Shown here in pieces: positions 8,529 through 16,512 of a DNA stretch of 64,000 bases. The DNA lies in contig NZ_JAHUWJ010000001.1 of the NCBI RefSeq assembly GCF_019219075.1, forward strand, positions 496,001 to 560,000, written 5' to 3'. The DNA is from Chitinophaga sp. sic0106. Its GTDB lineage: Bacteria > Bacteroidota > Bacteroidia > Chitinophagales > Chitinophagaceae. Below the pieces are notes generated by a model, which saw only the letters and a program-made list of their open reading frames with translations, had not been told where the DNA came from and did not search any database. Made by a program: the position numbers and the translations under genes. Position 1 is the first letter of the stretch; each line of letters starts with the position of its first letter.

Positions 8529-9096
8529 ATTTGTATTGCTTCTGAGCAATTTTATCCAGCACTTCATAAAATTCCGTGCCGTATTTTCTGATCAACGCAT
8601 CTTTTAGAAAGCGATAAACGGGTACCTGTAAAGCTTTTCCGTTTTTACAGGCAGGTTTACAAATATCCCAGCGGTCATAATTCACCGCTTCAAAGCTTTC
8701 ATATTTAGTAACGCGGATTGGGTAGAGGTGACAGGATACGGGTTTTTTCCAGTCCACCACACCATCGTTGTAAGCCTTTTCAATGGCGCAACCAACATGA
8801 CCGTGTTCATCAATGGATGCATACGCGCAGATACCACCTTCGATAATAGGTGTTACGTAACCGTATTCCTTATCAACAGTGTTTGTGCCGGTATGTTCAA
8901 TTTCACGGATTCCTTCGGGGCGCAGGTAGGACTTTATTTTTGGGTAAATTTTCTTCAGTATTTTCACTTCAGTTTTATCGAGGGGCGCGCCACAGTCGCC
9001 CGCTACACAACAGGCGCCTTTGCAGGCCGACAGGTTGCATACGAATTGCTCTTCAATTACTTCGTCACTAATGTACTTATCGTCGATAATAATCAT
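8527..9096 (-). CDS. DUF3109 family Cys-rich protein
   Basis: 189 residues, soluble, no signal peptide. The N-terminus has a dense cysteine set (C20, C25, C29, C30, C35 in CNLSACKGACCVAGDCG), with further Cys in GGICAY, VGCAIEKAY, VSCHLYP and CKPACKNGK. This is the pattern of DUF3109, a group related to the YkgJ-type putative metal-chelating proteins; the exact function is unknown. A perfect -7 element (TAACTTTG, minus strand) lies about 50 bases upstream. Its position before lutB, an iron-sulfur protein, is suggestive but not evidence of a shared role. Confidence 0.88.
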   Translation of the reverse strand: MIIIDDKYISDEVIEEQFVCNLSACKGACCVAGDCGAPLDKTEVKILKKIYPKIKSYLRPEGIREIEHTGTNTVDKEYGYVTPIIEGGICAYASIDEHGHVGCAIEKAYNDGVVDWKKPVSCHLYPIRVTKYESFEAVNYDRWDICKPACKNGKALQVPVYRFLKDALIRKYGTEFYEVLDKIAQKQYK

Positions 9097-9145
9097 TGGG
9101 TATGGTACGACTGTATGGTGATACAGCGAGTTTTAGTTTCAGACC

Positions 9146-9153
9146 CAAAGTTA
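9146..9153 (-). promoter_or_regulatory. -7 promoter element of the DUF3109 gene
   Basis: TAACTTTG on the minus strand matches the Bacteroidota TAnnTTTG -7 element. No clear -33 TTG at the usual 17-23 base distance. Predicted leader is about 45 bases. Confidence 0.5.
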
Positions 9154-9172
9154 CGGGAATTTGTGTGCTTTT

Positions 9173-9772
9173 TTAGCGCCAGCGGAGTGATTTTACGAGC
9201 TGGAGCATGTCTTCGTTCAGGAATTTATTAACAGGTGCGAGGGAGTCGGCATTTGGTGCAGCATCAAAATACAGGGCGCCGCGGAGGAAGTGGCTGGTAG
9301 AGTCAGTCACAAAAAACTGCTGGGCGCTGGCGGCGTTGCCGCCTACCTGGTAAAAGGTGCCATATACGTTAAATGGTGTGCTGATTGCGTTTTCATCGAT
9401 GTATTCTGCTTTGTAGGTGTGCTTATAAGTCATTTTAAAAGCATCATCTACCAGCTTTTGCAGGTTATTATTTCCTTGTCCGATGATCTTGTAGCTGAGG
9501 TATATTTTGCCGTTGAGGCCGGGAAATTCGATATTGATCCAGTAAGGATTTTCCGGTTTATCCCCAAAAAAGGAGGTATCCTTTATGATGGTCGCATATT
9601 CCGGATATTCGAAGGTATACGGGTATCCTGGCTGATCAAAGGTTTTGTATTTCCTTTCCGGGAAACCAATCTGGAAGTAGCCTCTGGGCTTGGGAGTATA
9701 GGCGGTATCACAGGCATTAAAGGCAAGTATCATTGCCAGGAAAAGTACCCATGCATGGTTTTTGTTTGGCAT
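9173..9772 (-). CDS. gldD: Gliding motility lipoprotein GldD
   Basis: 199 residues with an N-terminal hydrophobic segment ending at Cys21 (LAFNAC), a lipoprotein signal. The body starts TAYTPKPRGYFQIGFPE, the hallmark of GldD, and includes FPGLNGKIYLSYK. In Flavobacterium johnsoniae GldD is required for gliding and for the type IX secretion machinery; the biochemical role is not known. gldE lies 21 bases upstream on the same strand, the conserved Bacteroidota order, so this is an operon. The start chosen is the only ATG before the signal peptide. Confidence 0.95.
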   Translation of the reverse strand: MPNKNHAWVLFLAMILAFNACDTAYTPKPRGYFQIGFPERKYKTFDQPGYPYTFEYPEYATIIKDTSFFGDKPENPYWINIEFPGLNGKIYLSYKIIGQGNNNLQKLVDDAFKMTYKHTYKAEYIDENAISTPFNVYGTFYQVGGNAASAQQFFVTDSTSHFLRGALYFDAAPNADSLAPVNKFLNEDMLQLVKSLRWR

Positions 9773-9793
9773 TGGTCGATTGTACGTTAAAGG

Positions 9794-11137
9794 CTATGCT
9801 TGTTCTCCAGCATCGGGCCTGATGGTTACCTGTACTTTCTGGATGCGCATTTTATTAACTTCCAGTACAGTAAAATCAAAGTTGCTGTAGCTTATAACGC
9901 TGTTTTCATCAGGAAATTTTCCGGAGAGTTCCAGTATTAATCCGCCGAGAGAGTCGCTTTCACCTTTTACGGTTTCAAAGGTATCGGCCGGGATGTTGAT
10001 GATGCGGCAAACGTCGTTGAGCATGGTTTTACCTTCGAATACGTAGGTGAAGTTATCGACTTTGCTGTAGTTGAATTCTTCTTCGTCGAATTCATCTTTG
10101 ATATCGCCGATTACTTCTTCCATGATATCTTCCAGTGTAACGATACCGGAGGTACCGCCAAATTCATCCACTACTACGGCAAAGTGCATTCTTCTGCTCT
10201 GGAACTCACTCAGGAGGTCTTCAATCAGTTTGTGTCCGTGAACAAAAAAAGGCTGGCGCATCACTTCGTGCCAGTCAAAGGTATTGTCTTTGTCAAGGTG
10301 GGGCAGGAGGTCTTTGGTGTGGATAACTCCCACAATATTATCCAGGTTGCCTTTGTATACCGGTAATCTGGAATAGTGGAGGTCGGCCACGCGGGCTACT
10401 ACGTCAGAGAAGCTTTGTTCATACTGGATGCCATTGACATCGAGTCGGCCACGCATAATCTGTTTTACGGTGATGTTGCCGAATTTGAGAATGCCTTTCA
10501 GGATATTTTTTTCTTCCTGGGAGGCGGTTGGGTCCACGCTCATTTCGATGGCCTGGTCGATTTCCTGGTAGTTGACAGGGCCGGCGCCGCGGTGGAAGAA
10601 TTTATCTTCTATGCTGCCGCTCATGGACACGAAGAAATCGCTGACAGGCTCGAGTGTAGCGTGTACGATGCTTACAAACCAGGCGAAATAGGTGGCGAAG
10701 CGTATATTGTTTTGGGCGGCCCATACTCTGGGGAGTATCTGGCCAAAAAACAGGAGTATAAAGGCAATGATGGAGATGCGCACCACGTAGGATACTACCG
10801 GCAGGGTTTGCAGGTCTTCCATTTGTGTGATGAGGAAGTTGGTGGTGAGAATGAATGCGGTGGCCAGCACTATTCCGGCGGTCTGAAGGGATGCCAGTAG
10901 TGATTTTGGTTTTTCCAGCATCTTGGTGATGAGTTTGCCGGAGGCATTCTGTCTGGTTTTCAATACGTTAAGATCCTTGTAGTTCAGGGAAAAAAACGCG
11001 ACTTCTGCACCTGCAACAATAAAGGTGAGTAATAGTAGTACAAAAATCACCAGCGAAAACACCACGACGTTAGGTGTAGCGATGACGCTGTTGGTTTGTA
11101 AGAGATAGGATATGTTGCTTGCCGGAGTGATATCCAA
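9794..11137 (-). CDS. gldE: Gliding motility-associated protein GldE (CNNM/CBS/CorC type)
   Basis: 447 residues. Four hydrophobic segments in the first ~190 residues form the CNNM membrane domain (VVVFSLVIFVLLLLTFIVAG first). Two CBS motifs at about 215-330 (VKQIMRGRLDVNGIQ; FVVDEFGGTSGIVTLED-like stretch) and a CorC/HlyC domain at about 345-430 follow. The start is TTG at 11137: an in-frame TAA lies one codon upstream and the next internal Met is about 70 residues in, so TTG is the only start that keeps the first membrane helix. Operon with gldD; ssb lies 145 bases upstream. Confidence 0.94.
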   Translation of the reverse strand: MDITPASNISYLLQTNSVIATPNVVVFSLVIFVLLLLTFIVAGAEVAFFSLNYKDLNVLKTRQNASGKLITKMLEKPKSLLASLQTAGIVLATAFILTTNFLITQMEDLQTLPVVSYVVRISIIAFILLFFGQILPRVWAAQNNIRFATYFAWFVSIVHATLEPVSDFFVSMSGSIEDKFFHRGAGPVNYQEIDQAIEMSVDPTASQEEKNILKGILKFGNITVKQIMRGRLDVNGIQYEQSFSDVVARVADLHYSRLPVYKGNLDNIVGVIHTKDLLPHLDKDNTFDWHEVMRQPFFVHGHKLIEDLLSEFQSRRMHFAVVVDEFGGTSGIVTLEDIMEEVIGDIKDEFDEEEFNYSKVDNFTYVFEGKTMLNDVCRIINIPADTFETVKGESDSLGGLILELSGKFPDENSVISYSNFDFTVLEVNKMRIQKVQVTIRPDAGEQA

Positions 11138-11282
11138 GTTTTACAGCTTTGATGTAACGAATCAAAAATAGAGAAAATTCGGGCAGTGTTTCCTGACTGG
11201 GAATTTTCCATGCACGCAAATATAAGTAATGTCCGATTACGGGATTACGTCCTGATGAAAACTTAAACTTTTTTAATATAAC

Positions 11283-11744
11283 TTAAAAAGGCAGATCGTC
11301 TGCGGGTTCGTTCAGGGAAGGGGGAATTTCCATGTTATTGGGGAAATTTTCTCCAGAGGTGGAACCTGAGCTGCTATGGTGAGGTACGGGGTGATCGGTG
11401 CTGTTGAGGTCCATGCGTTTATCGAGCATAACCAGGTTATCTCCTACAACTTCGGTAGCAAATTTTTTGTTGCCTTCCTTATCCTCCCAGCTGCGGGTAC
11501 GCAGGCGACCCTCAATATAGACCAGGCTCCCTTTGTGCAGGTACTTCTGTGCTAATTCAGCGAGTCCACGCCATAAAACCACGGTATGCCATTCTGTTTG
11601 ACTGATGAGTTTACCTGCCCTGTCTTTGAATGTTTCTGTGGTAGCTAACGAAAATTTGGCCACGGCAATATTTCCTTCCAAAAACTGTACATCCGGGTCC
11701 CTGCCTAAATTGCCAATCAAGATAACTTTATTAACACCTCTCAT
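11283..11744 (-). CDS. ssb: Single-stranded DNA-binding protein
   Basis: 153 residues. OB-fold at about 4-105 (VNKVILIGNLGRDPDVQF, FSLATTE, YLHKGSLVYIEGRLRTRSW), then a flexible Ser/Pro-rich linker and the acidic tail ending DDLPF that recruits replication and repair partners. Binds single-stranded DNA as a tetramer in replication, recombination and repair. Placed between mutY and gldE on the same strand; the mutY-ssb-gldE-gldD order is one I recognise from other Bacteroidota. Confidence 0.97.
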   Translation of the reverse strand: MRGVNKVILIGNLGRDPDVQFLEGNIAVAKFSLATTETFKDRAGKLISQTEWHTVVLWRGLAELAQKYLHKGSLVYIEGRLRTRSWEDKEGNKKFATEVVGDNLVMLDKRMDLNSTDHPVPHHSSSGSTSGENFPNNMEIPPSLNEPADDLPF

Positions 11745-11863
11745 AGTTGTAGGTTTTTTTAGTCTATTGATAAAAAGTTCTTCTTTTAATAAATAAACAA
11801 CCTTACTAAAGTTAATATTTTTTTACAATCGGAATTCAAAAAAAAAATATTCTTCGCAGTGTC

Positions 11864-12937
11864 TTATAAAAGCAGGCCTGTTTTGGATTGCAGGAAGGTG
11901 GTAATCGTTTTGGGGAATGCCAGGTTATCCAGTGTAACCGTCGGGGTTAGTTGGTAACCGGGAATATCCACTGGTTGGGTCAGTTCTATGTTAATGAATT
12001 GACTATGAATGGTTTGATGGGTAAGTTGTTGTTTGAATTGTTTGGAGATGCGGGTGATCTCGTAATGGGCGGTACCAAAGAGCTGGTGAAAATCGGTTCC
12101 TGCGAGCAGCTGGGTACTGTCTGCCGCTTCGGTGGACTCTATAAGTACGAATTCATGTAGATTTTGCCAGATATCGTCTGCTGTACGTTTTCTGATGTAT
12201 ACTTTGTCCTTCCAGGAGGCGATTATATAGTTGAAATATCTTTTTTTGATCTGGAGTTTTTTGGTTTTTACCGGTAGCAGGGAAATGAGTTGTTGGTGGT
12301 AGGCTACGCATTTTTTCTGAAGAGGGCAGGAGTTGCATTCGGGCAGCTGGGGTTTGCATACGACCGCGCCGAAGTCCATAAGTGCCTGGTTATAAGTGGC
12401 TGCCTTATCTTTTGGGAGTAGCTCCTGGGCCAGTTCGGTGAATTCCTTTTTGCCGGCGGTGCTGTCGATAGGGGTATCGATGCCGAAGAAGCGGGAGAGT
12501 ACGCGGAATACGTTCCCGTCGAGCACTGCATGGGGGAGGTTAAAGGCGAAGGAGACGATGGCTGCGGCGGTGTAGGGGCCAATGCCTTTGAGGGCTTTTA
12601 TCTGGTCGTGGGTATTGGGAAACTGACCATGATAGGTTTGTTGAATTTCCCGGGCGGCGGCCAGCATATTTTTACAGCGGGCATAATAGCCGAGTCCCTG
12701 CCAGAGGCGGAATACTTCTTCATCGTTGGCTGCTGCGAGATCTGATACGGTGGGATAGCTGGCGATGAATCGTTCGTAGTAGGGCCAGCCTTGTTCCACG
12801 CGGGTTTGCTGAAGGATTATTTCCGACAGCCAGATGCGGTAGGGGTCTTTTTCACCTTTCCATGGCATGGAGCGATTGTTAAGTTCCAGGTTCCAATCCA
12901 GTAATTTCTCGGTAAAAAAAAGTCGGGCGGCACGCAT
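11864..12937 (-). CDS. mutY: A/G-specific adenine glycosylase MutY
   Basis: Removes adenine mispaired with 8-oxoguanine. 357 residues. The catalytic Glu lies in SEIILQQTRVEQGWPYYERF, the helix-hairpin-helix in LKGIGPYTAAAI (about 115-127), and the catalytic Asp in AVLDGNVFRVL. The 4Fe-4S ligands fit C-x6-C-x2-C-x5-C (CKPQLPECNSCPLQKKC, about 193-209). The C-terminal ~120 residues are the NUDIX-like domain that recognises oxoguanine. It diverges from the HU gene across a 221-base AT-rich gap. Confidence 0.97.
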   Translation of the reverse strand: MRAARLFFTEKLLDWNLELNNRSMPWKGEKDPYRIWLSEIILQQTRVEQGWPYYERFIASYPTVSDLAAANDEEVFRLWQGLGYYARCKNMLAAAREIQQTYHGQFPNTHDQIKALKGIGPYTAAAIVSFAFNLPHAVLDGNVFRVLSRFFGIDTPIDSTAGKKEFTELAQELLPKDKAATYNQALMDFGAVVCKPQLPECNSCPLQKKCVAYHQQLISLLPVKTKKLQIKKRYFNYIIASWKDKVYIRKRTADDIWQNLHEFVLIESTEAADSTQLLAGTDFHQLFGTAHYEITRISKQFKQQLTHQTIHSQFINIELTQPVDIPGYQLTPTVTLDNLAFPKTITTFLQSKTGLLL

Positions 12938-13123
12938 TTATATATTATTTTAATAAAATTATTTAGTATATTGATATGGCAAACGAAGGCCTGAAAACCC
13001 TATGAAGGCAAATCTGATGACCCTTTCCAGGGATGCAAATAAATAGAAATAATCGCCAATCGAGGTATAAGAAAAAATAATAAAATTTATTTGCTTAAAA
13101 TTCAGCAATTAAAAATTTTAAAT

Positions 13124-13131
13124 TAACTTTG
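13124..13131 (+). promoter_or_regulatory. -7 promoter element of the HU gene
   Basis: TAACTTTG, perfect TAnnTTTG match, 27 bases before the ATG. No TTG at 17-23 bases upstream; the nearest TTTG (13090-13093) is 30 bases away. Confidence 0.55.
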
Positions 13132-13158
13132 AGAGTAAAGTAATCCTCTCGCTTTTAT

Positions 13159-13446
13159 ATGAGAAAAGCTGATTTAATTAACAACATTGCTGAAAAAACC
13201 GGCATCCCCAAGGTAGATGTGTTAGTAACGCTAGAAGCTATGTTCAAGGAAGTGAAAGAAGCACTTGCAAACGGCGAACACATTTACATCCGGGGGTTTG
13301 GCAGTTTTATCACCAAGAAAAGAGCCGCCAAGATTGGCCGCAACATCAAGAAGAACGTTGCTGTGGAGATCCCTGAGCACTTTATTCCTGCATTCAAACC
13401 TTCGAAAGAATTTGTTGCTGAGGTAAAGAAGCTTAAAAGTTCTTAA
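13159..13446 (+). CDS. HU-family DNA-binding protein
   Basis: 95 residues, the standard HU/IHF length. N-terminal helices MRKADLINNIAEKTGIP, the DNA-contacting arm at GEHIYIRGFGSFITKKRAA (about 38-56), and a C-terminal FKPSKEFVAEVKK. A small dimeric nucleoid protein that bends and compacts DNA. First gene of a plus-strand run HU, TPR protein, small basic protein, RNase G/E. HU versus IHF cannot be settled, hence no gene symbol. Confidence 0.95.
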   Translation: MRKADLINNIAEKTGIPKVDVLVTLEAMFKEVKEALANGEHIYIRGFGSFITKKRAAKIGRNIKKNVAVEIPEHFIPAFKPSKEFVAEVKKLKSS

Positions 13447-13471
13447 TTTCGCAGCCTAATTCATTTAGGCC

Positions 13472-14314
13472 ATGCGAAAATCACAAGTTCTCCTTATTGG
13501 TGCTGCTGTAGCGTTATTGGTGGTATTATATGCCTTTGGCCGTACGGTACCCAAACCGGACAAGAAAGCTATGTCAACTGCTGCTCCTAACCAGGGCGGA
13601 CAGGAAGTGGCCCCTATTGCGTTTTCTGAGCTGCTCGATGCAGCTAAGAAGCGTATTCCCGCTGAAAAGCTTCTTCAAGTAAACACGATTGAAACAAATG
13701 TGGTGCGTGGGGACGTAAAGACCCAGCAGATAGCCGCATTTAAGGCATTGTACAACGCGTGGGACTCACTCAACGAGGCCCCGGTGGCTGCTTATTATCT
13801 CGGTGAAGCAGCTAAGTTGGAAAATTCCGAAAAAAGCCTCACCTTTGCAGCCAATTTATTTTTAACTCATCTGCAGCATGCGGACAACCCCGCAGTTGCT
13901 AAGTGGGAAGCTGATCAGGCAATCCAATTGTTTGATGCAGCTATTGCCCTCAGCCCGGAGAATGATACGCTCAAAATGTCACAGGCCATGGTTTACATGA
14001 ACAGTGGCGAACCAATGAAAGGCGTAGCTAACCTCAGGGAAGTAGTGGCAAAACACCCGGATAATATTGATGCACAGGTTACATTAGCGAACCTTGCCAT
14101 TACATCCGGACAATATGATAAAGCTATTGAAAGGCTGGAAGGTGTTATGCAAAGGCATCCGGACAATGCAAAGGTCATCTTTGTACTGGCTGAATCCTAC
14201 AGAAGCAAGGGAGACAATAAGAAAGCAATCGAATTGTTTGAGAAAAGCAAACAGTTCATGGACGATCCGGAACTGAAGAAAGAAGTAGATAGTTATATCA
14301 AAAGTATTCAATAA
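13472..14314 (+). CDS. Membrane-anchored tetratricopeptide-repeat protein
   Basis: 280 residues. One N-terminal membrane helix (about 7-24, VLLIGAAVALLVVLYAFG) with a basic pre-sequence, then a soluble domain outside or inside the membrane. At least three TPR units in the C-terminal half (NDTLKMSQAMVYMNSGEPM; NIDAQVTLANLAITSGQYDK; NAKVIFVLAESYRSKGDNK), ending in KSKQFMDDPELKKEV. TPRs are protein-docking scaffolds; the partner is unknown. It starts 25 bases after the HU stop, so it is probably co-transcribed with HU. Confidence 0.88.
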   Translation: MRKSQVLLIGAAVALLVVLYAFGRTVPKPDKKAMSTAAPNQGGQEVAPIAFSELLDAAKKRIPAEKLLQVNTIETNVVRGDVKTQQIAAFKALYNAWDSLNEAPVAAYYLGEAAKLENSEKSLTFAANLFLTHLQHADNPAVAKWEADQAIQLFDAAIALSPENDTLKMSQAMVYMNSGEPMKGVANLREVVAKHPDNIDAQVTLANLAITSGQYDKAIERLEGVMQRHPDNAKVIFVLAESYRSKGDNKKAIELFEKSKQFMDDPELKKEVDSYIKSIQ

Positions 14315-14351
14315 TATTTATTTTTTCAATCATCTAAAAACGTATTAGCGT

Positions 14352-14447
14352 ATGCCTTGCGGTAAGAAAAGAAAAAGACATAAAATTGCCACTCACAAGC
14401 GTAAAAAAAGACTGAGAAAGAACCGGCATAAAAAAGGTAAGAAATAA
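14352..14447 (+). CDS. 31-residue basic AURKAIP1/COX24-type protein
   Basis: ATG at 14352, 31 codons, TAA at 14445-14447. The translation starts MPCGKKRKRHKIATHKRKKR and ends LRKNRHKKGKK; about two thirds of residues are Lys, Arg or His. This matches the COX24_C/AURKAIP1 pattern (HKxxKRRKRLRKNRHKK) found in the mitochondrial small-subunit protein mS38 and in short bacterial proteins thought to bind the ribosome. Bacteroidota genomes commonly carry one. It lies 37 bases after the TPR gene and before RNase G/E. Too short for most gene callers, but the match is specific. Confidence 0.85.
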   Translation: MPCGKKRKRHKIATHKRKKRLRKNRHKKGKK

Positions 14448-14768
14448 TTACTCCAGTTTCCCGCCATTTATACTAAACAGGTATTCTTAACCCGGCGCGG
14501 CGATCGGATAAAAATTTTCATATATCCTGCATGATTTTAGCTTTAATTGTTAAATTGCTAAAGTCATGCAGGTTGTTTTCCATAGATCCCGCAACTGATT
14601 CTCCGGATACTACCTGCAGTGATCGCTGAACCCTTAAGCAATCCATCACGTACGTGACGAAATAAGCTAACTTTATAGTCAGCTATAATCTGGTATGCAG
14701 CTAGCTGTTATATACAGTCGTGTGCATAGTCTAAAAGGTGAAGTTTTAAAGGTTAAAATTTTGGACGC
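14448..14768 (+). other. Gap before the RNase G/E gene
   Basis: 321 bases with no open frame. TAACTTTATAG near 14670 is close to a -7 element but not exact. The gap is a plausible long 5' leader for rng, whose E. coli relative rne autoregulates through its leader; here that is only analogy. No terminator-like hairpin with a T tract is evident. Confidence 0.4.
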
Positions 14769-16319
14769 TTGAATAAGGAACTTATTATAAATGCGGCTCC
14801 GACAGGGGTAGAAATAGCCTTACTGGAAGATAAAAAGTTAGTAGAATTACACCACGAAAGCGGAAATCCTAACTTCGCAGTAGGCGATTTGTACCTGGGC
14901 AAGGTTAAAAAGCTGATTCCCGGCTTAAATGCTGCATTTGTCGACGTAGGCTTCGAAAAAGACGCCTTTCTACATTACACGGATCTAAGCCCCTATATCC
15001 GCTCCATTCTTAAATTTACGCAACAAGCTCTCGGCGATAAAACACCAGAAGGGTTTGATTTTACTAAATTTAAAAATGAACCGGAAATAGTTAAGACCGG
15101 TAAAATTACTGACGTTTTGGGCGGTAAACCCAATCTACTCGTTCAGATCCTCAAAGAACCAATTTCTTCCAAAGGCCCGCGCCTGAGCTGCGAAATTTCT
15201 CTACCCGGAAGGTTTATCGTGTTAACACCCTTTAATGATATTGTAGCGGTTTCTAAAAAAATCCACTCTTCCGAAGAAAGAAAAAGACTGCAGAAAATTG
15301 TGGAAGCCATCAAGCCTCCCAATTTCGGCGTTATCGTACGCACAGCCGCCGAAGGAAAGAAAACGGCAGAACTACATGAAGACCTCACCACCCTGGTTGA
15401 AACCTGGAAAAATATCCAGTCTAACCTCAAAGGTGGACAGGCACCGCAGAAAATACTCAGCGAACAGGCTAAAACCACCAGCATTCTGCGCGACCTCCTC
15501 AACGAGAGCTTCAATAGGATCGTAATAAACGATAAGAACATATATACCGATACCAAAACGTATATCCAGAAAATAGCACCGGAAAAACAAAATATTGTAG
15601 ACTACTACAATAACGGCTCGCCTATCTTCGATAACTTCGGTATCACCCGCCAGGTGAAAGCCTCCTTCGGTAAAACCGTAAACCTCGACTCCGGCGTTTA
15701 CCTCATTATCGAAGCCACTGAAGCCCTGCACGTAATCGATGTGAACAGCGGTTATAAATCATCCAGCAACAACCAGGAACAAAATGCCCTCGCATCCAAC
15801 CTGGAAGCCGCCGCTGAAATAGCCCGACAGCTCCGCCTGCGCGACCTCGGAGGGATCATCATCATCGACTTCATTGATATGAAACTGCCTGAAAATAAAA
15901 AGACAGTTTTTGAAGCAATGGAGAAATTCATGCAGCTCGACCGGGCCAAGCACACCATTCTGCCTATTTCCAAGTTCGGACTCATGCAGATTACACGCCA
16001 GCGCGTGAAACCTGAAGTGACCATCTCCGTAGCCGAAGATTGCCCTACCTGTAAAGGAACCGGTAAAATAGGCGCCTCCATGCTAATCCTGGAGGATATA
16101 GAGAAAAACCTGCAATACCTGATCAATCACCAGCACAAAGGACTGAGCATTCACGTTCACCCAATCCTCTTTGCTTACCTCACCAAAGGATTCCTCACTT
16201 CCAAACAGTGGAAATGGTACTTCCAGCTAAAGAAATGGATCAAAGTAAAAGCGGACGCTAATTATCACCTCACAGAATACCGCTTCTTCGATTCCAATGA
16301 AGAAGAGATCAAGCTCTAA
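14769..16319 (+). CDS. rng: Ribonuclease E/G family endoribonuclease
   Basis: 516 residues, RNase G-like length without the long RNase E tail. Processes rRNA precursors and starts mRNA decay by cutting single-stranded AU-rich sites. An S1-type domain lies at about 38-120 (GDLYLGKVKKLIPGLNAAF), and the catalytic region at about 125-400 has magnesium ligands in VIDVNSG (322-328) and DFIDM (~366). The zinc-link is CPTC at 424-427. The start is TTG: an in-frame TAA sits five codons upstream and no ATG is available before the S1 domain. A strong terminator follows. Confidence 0.95.
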   Translation: MNKELIINAAPTGVEIALLEDKKLVELHHESGNPNFAVGDLYLGKVKKLIPGLNAAFVDVGFEKDAFLHYTDLSPYIRSILKFTQQALGDKTPEGFDFTKFKNEPEIVKTGKITDVLGGKPNLLVQILKEPISSKGPRLSCEISLPGRFIVLTPFNDIVAVSKKIHSSEERKRLQKIVEAIKPPNFGVIVRTAAEGKKTAELHEDLTTLVETWKNIQSNLKGGQAPQKILSEQAKTTSILRDLLNESFNRIVINDKNIYTDTKTYIQKIAPEKQNIVDYYNNGSPIFDNFGITRQVKASFGKTVNLDSGVYLIIEATEALHVIDVNSGYKSSSNNQEQNALASNLEAAAEIARQLRLRDLGGIIIIDFIDMKLPENKKTVFEAMEKFMQLDRAKHTILPISKFGLMQITRQRVKPEVTISVAEDCPTCKGTGKIGASMLILEDIEKNLQYLINHQHKGLSIHVHPILFAYLTKGFLTSKQWKWYFQLKKWIKVKADANYHLTEYRFFDSNEEEIKL

Positions 16320-16343
16320 ACAATCAGATGCACCAATAAGTTA

Positions 16344-16391
16344 TTAAAGGGAGATGTAACAAGTAGCCGTTACATCTCCCTTTAAATTTTT
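16344..16391 (+). terminator. Terminator of the RNase G/E gene
   Basis: Perfect 17-bp stem (arms TTAAAGGGAGATGTAAC and its complement) with an 8-base loop, followed by an AT-rich run with five T. Confidence 0.9.
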
Positions 16392-16512
16392 ATAACATGC
16401 ACCTCCCGGAAGCTTTAACTCGGTTAATTTCATACATTTACGCAATCGATCACCCCGTTATTCAGGCATCGGAATTGCCATGCTTATTCATAGAACCACA
16501 TCCATAACTCAT

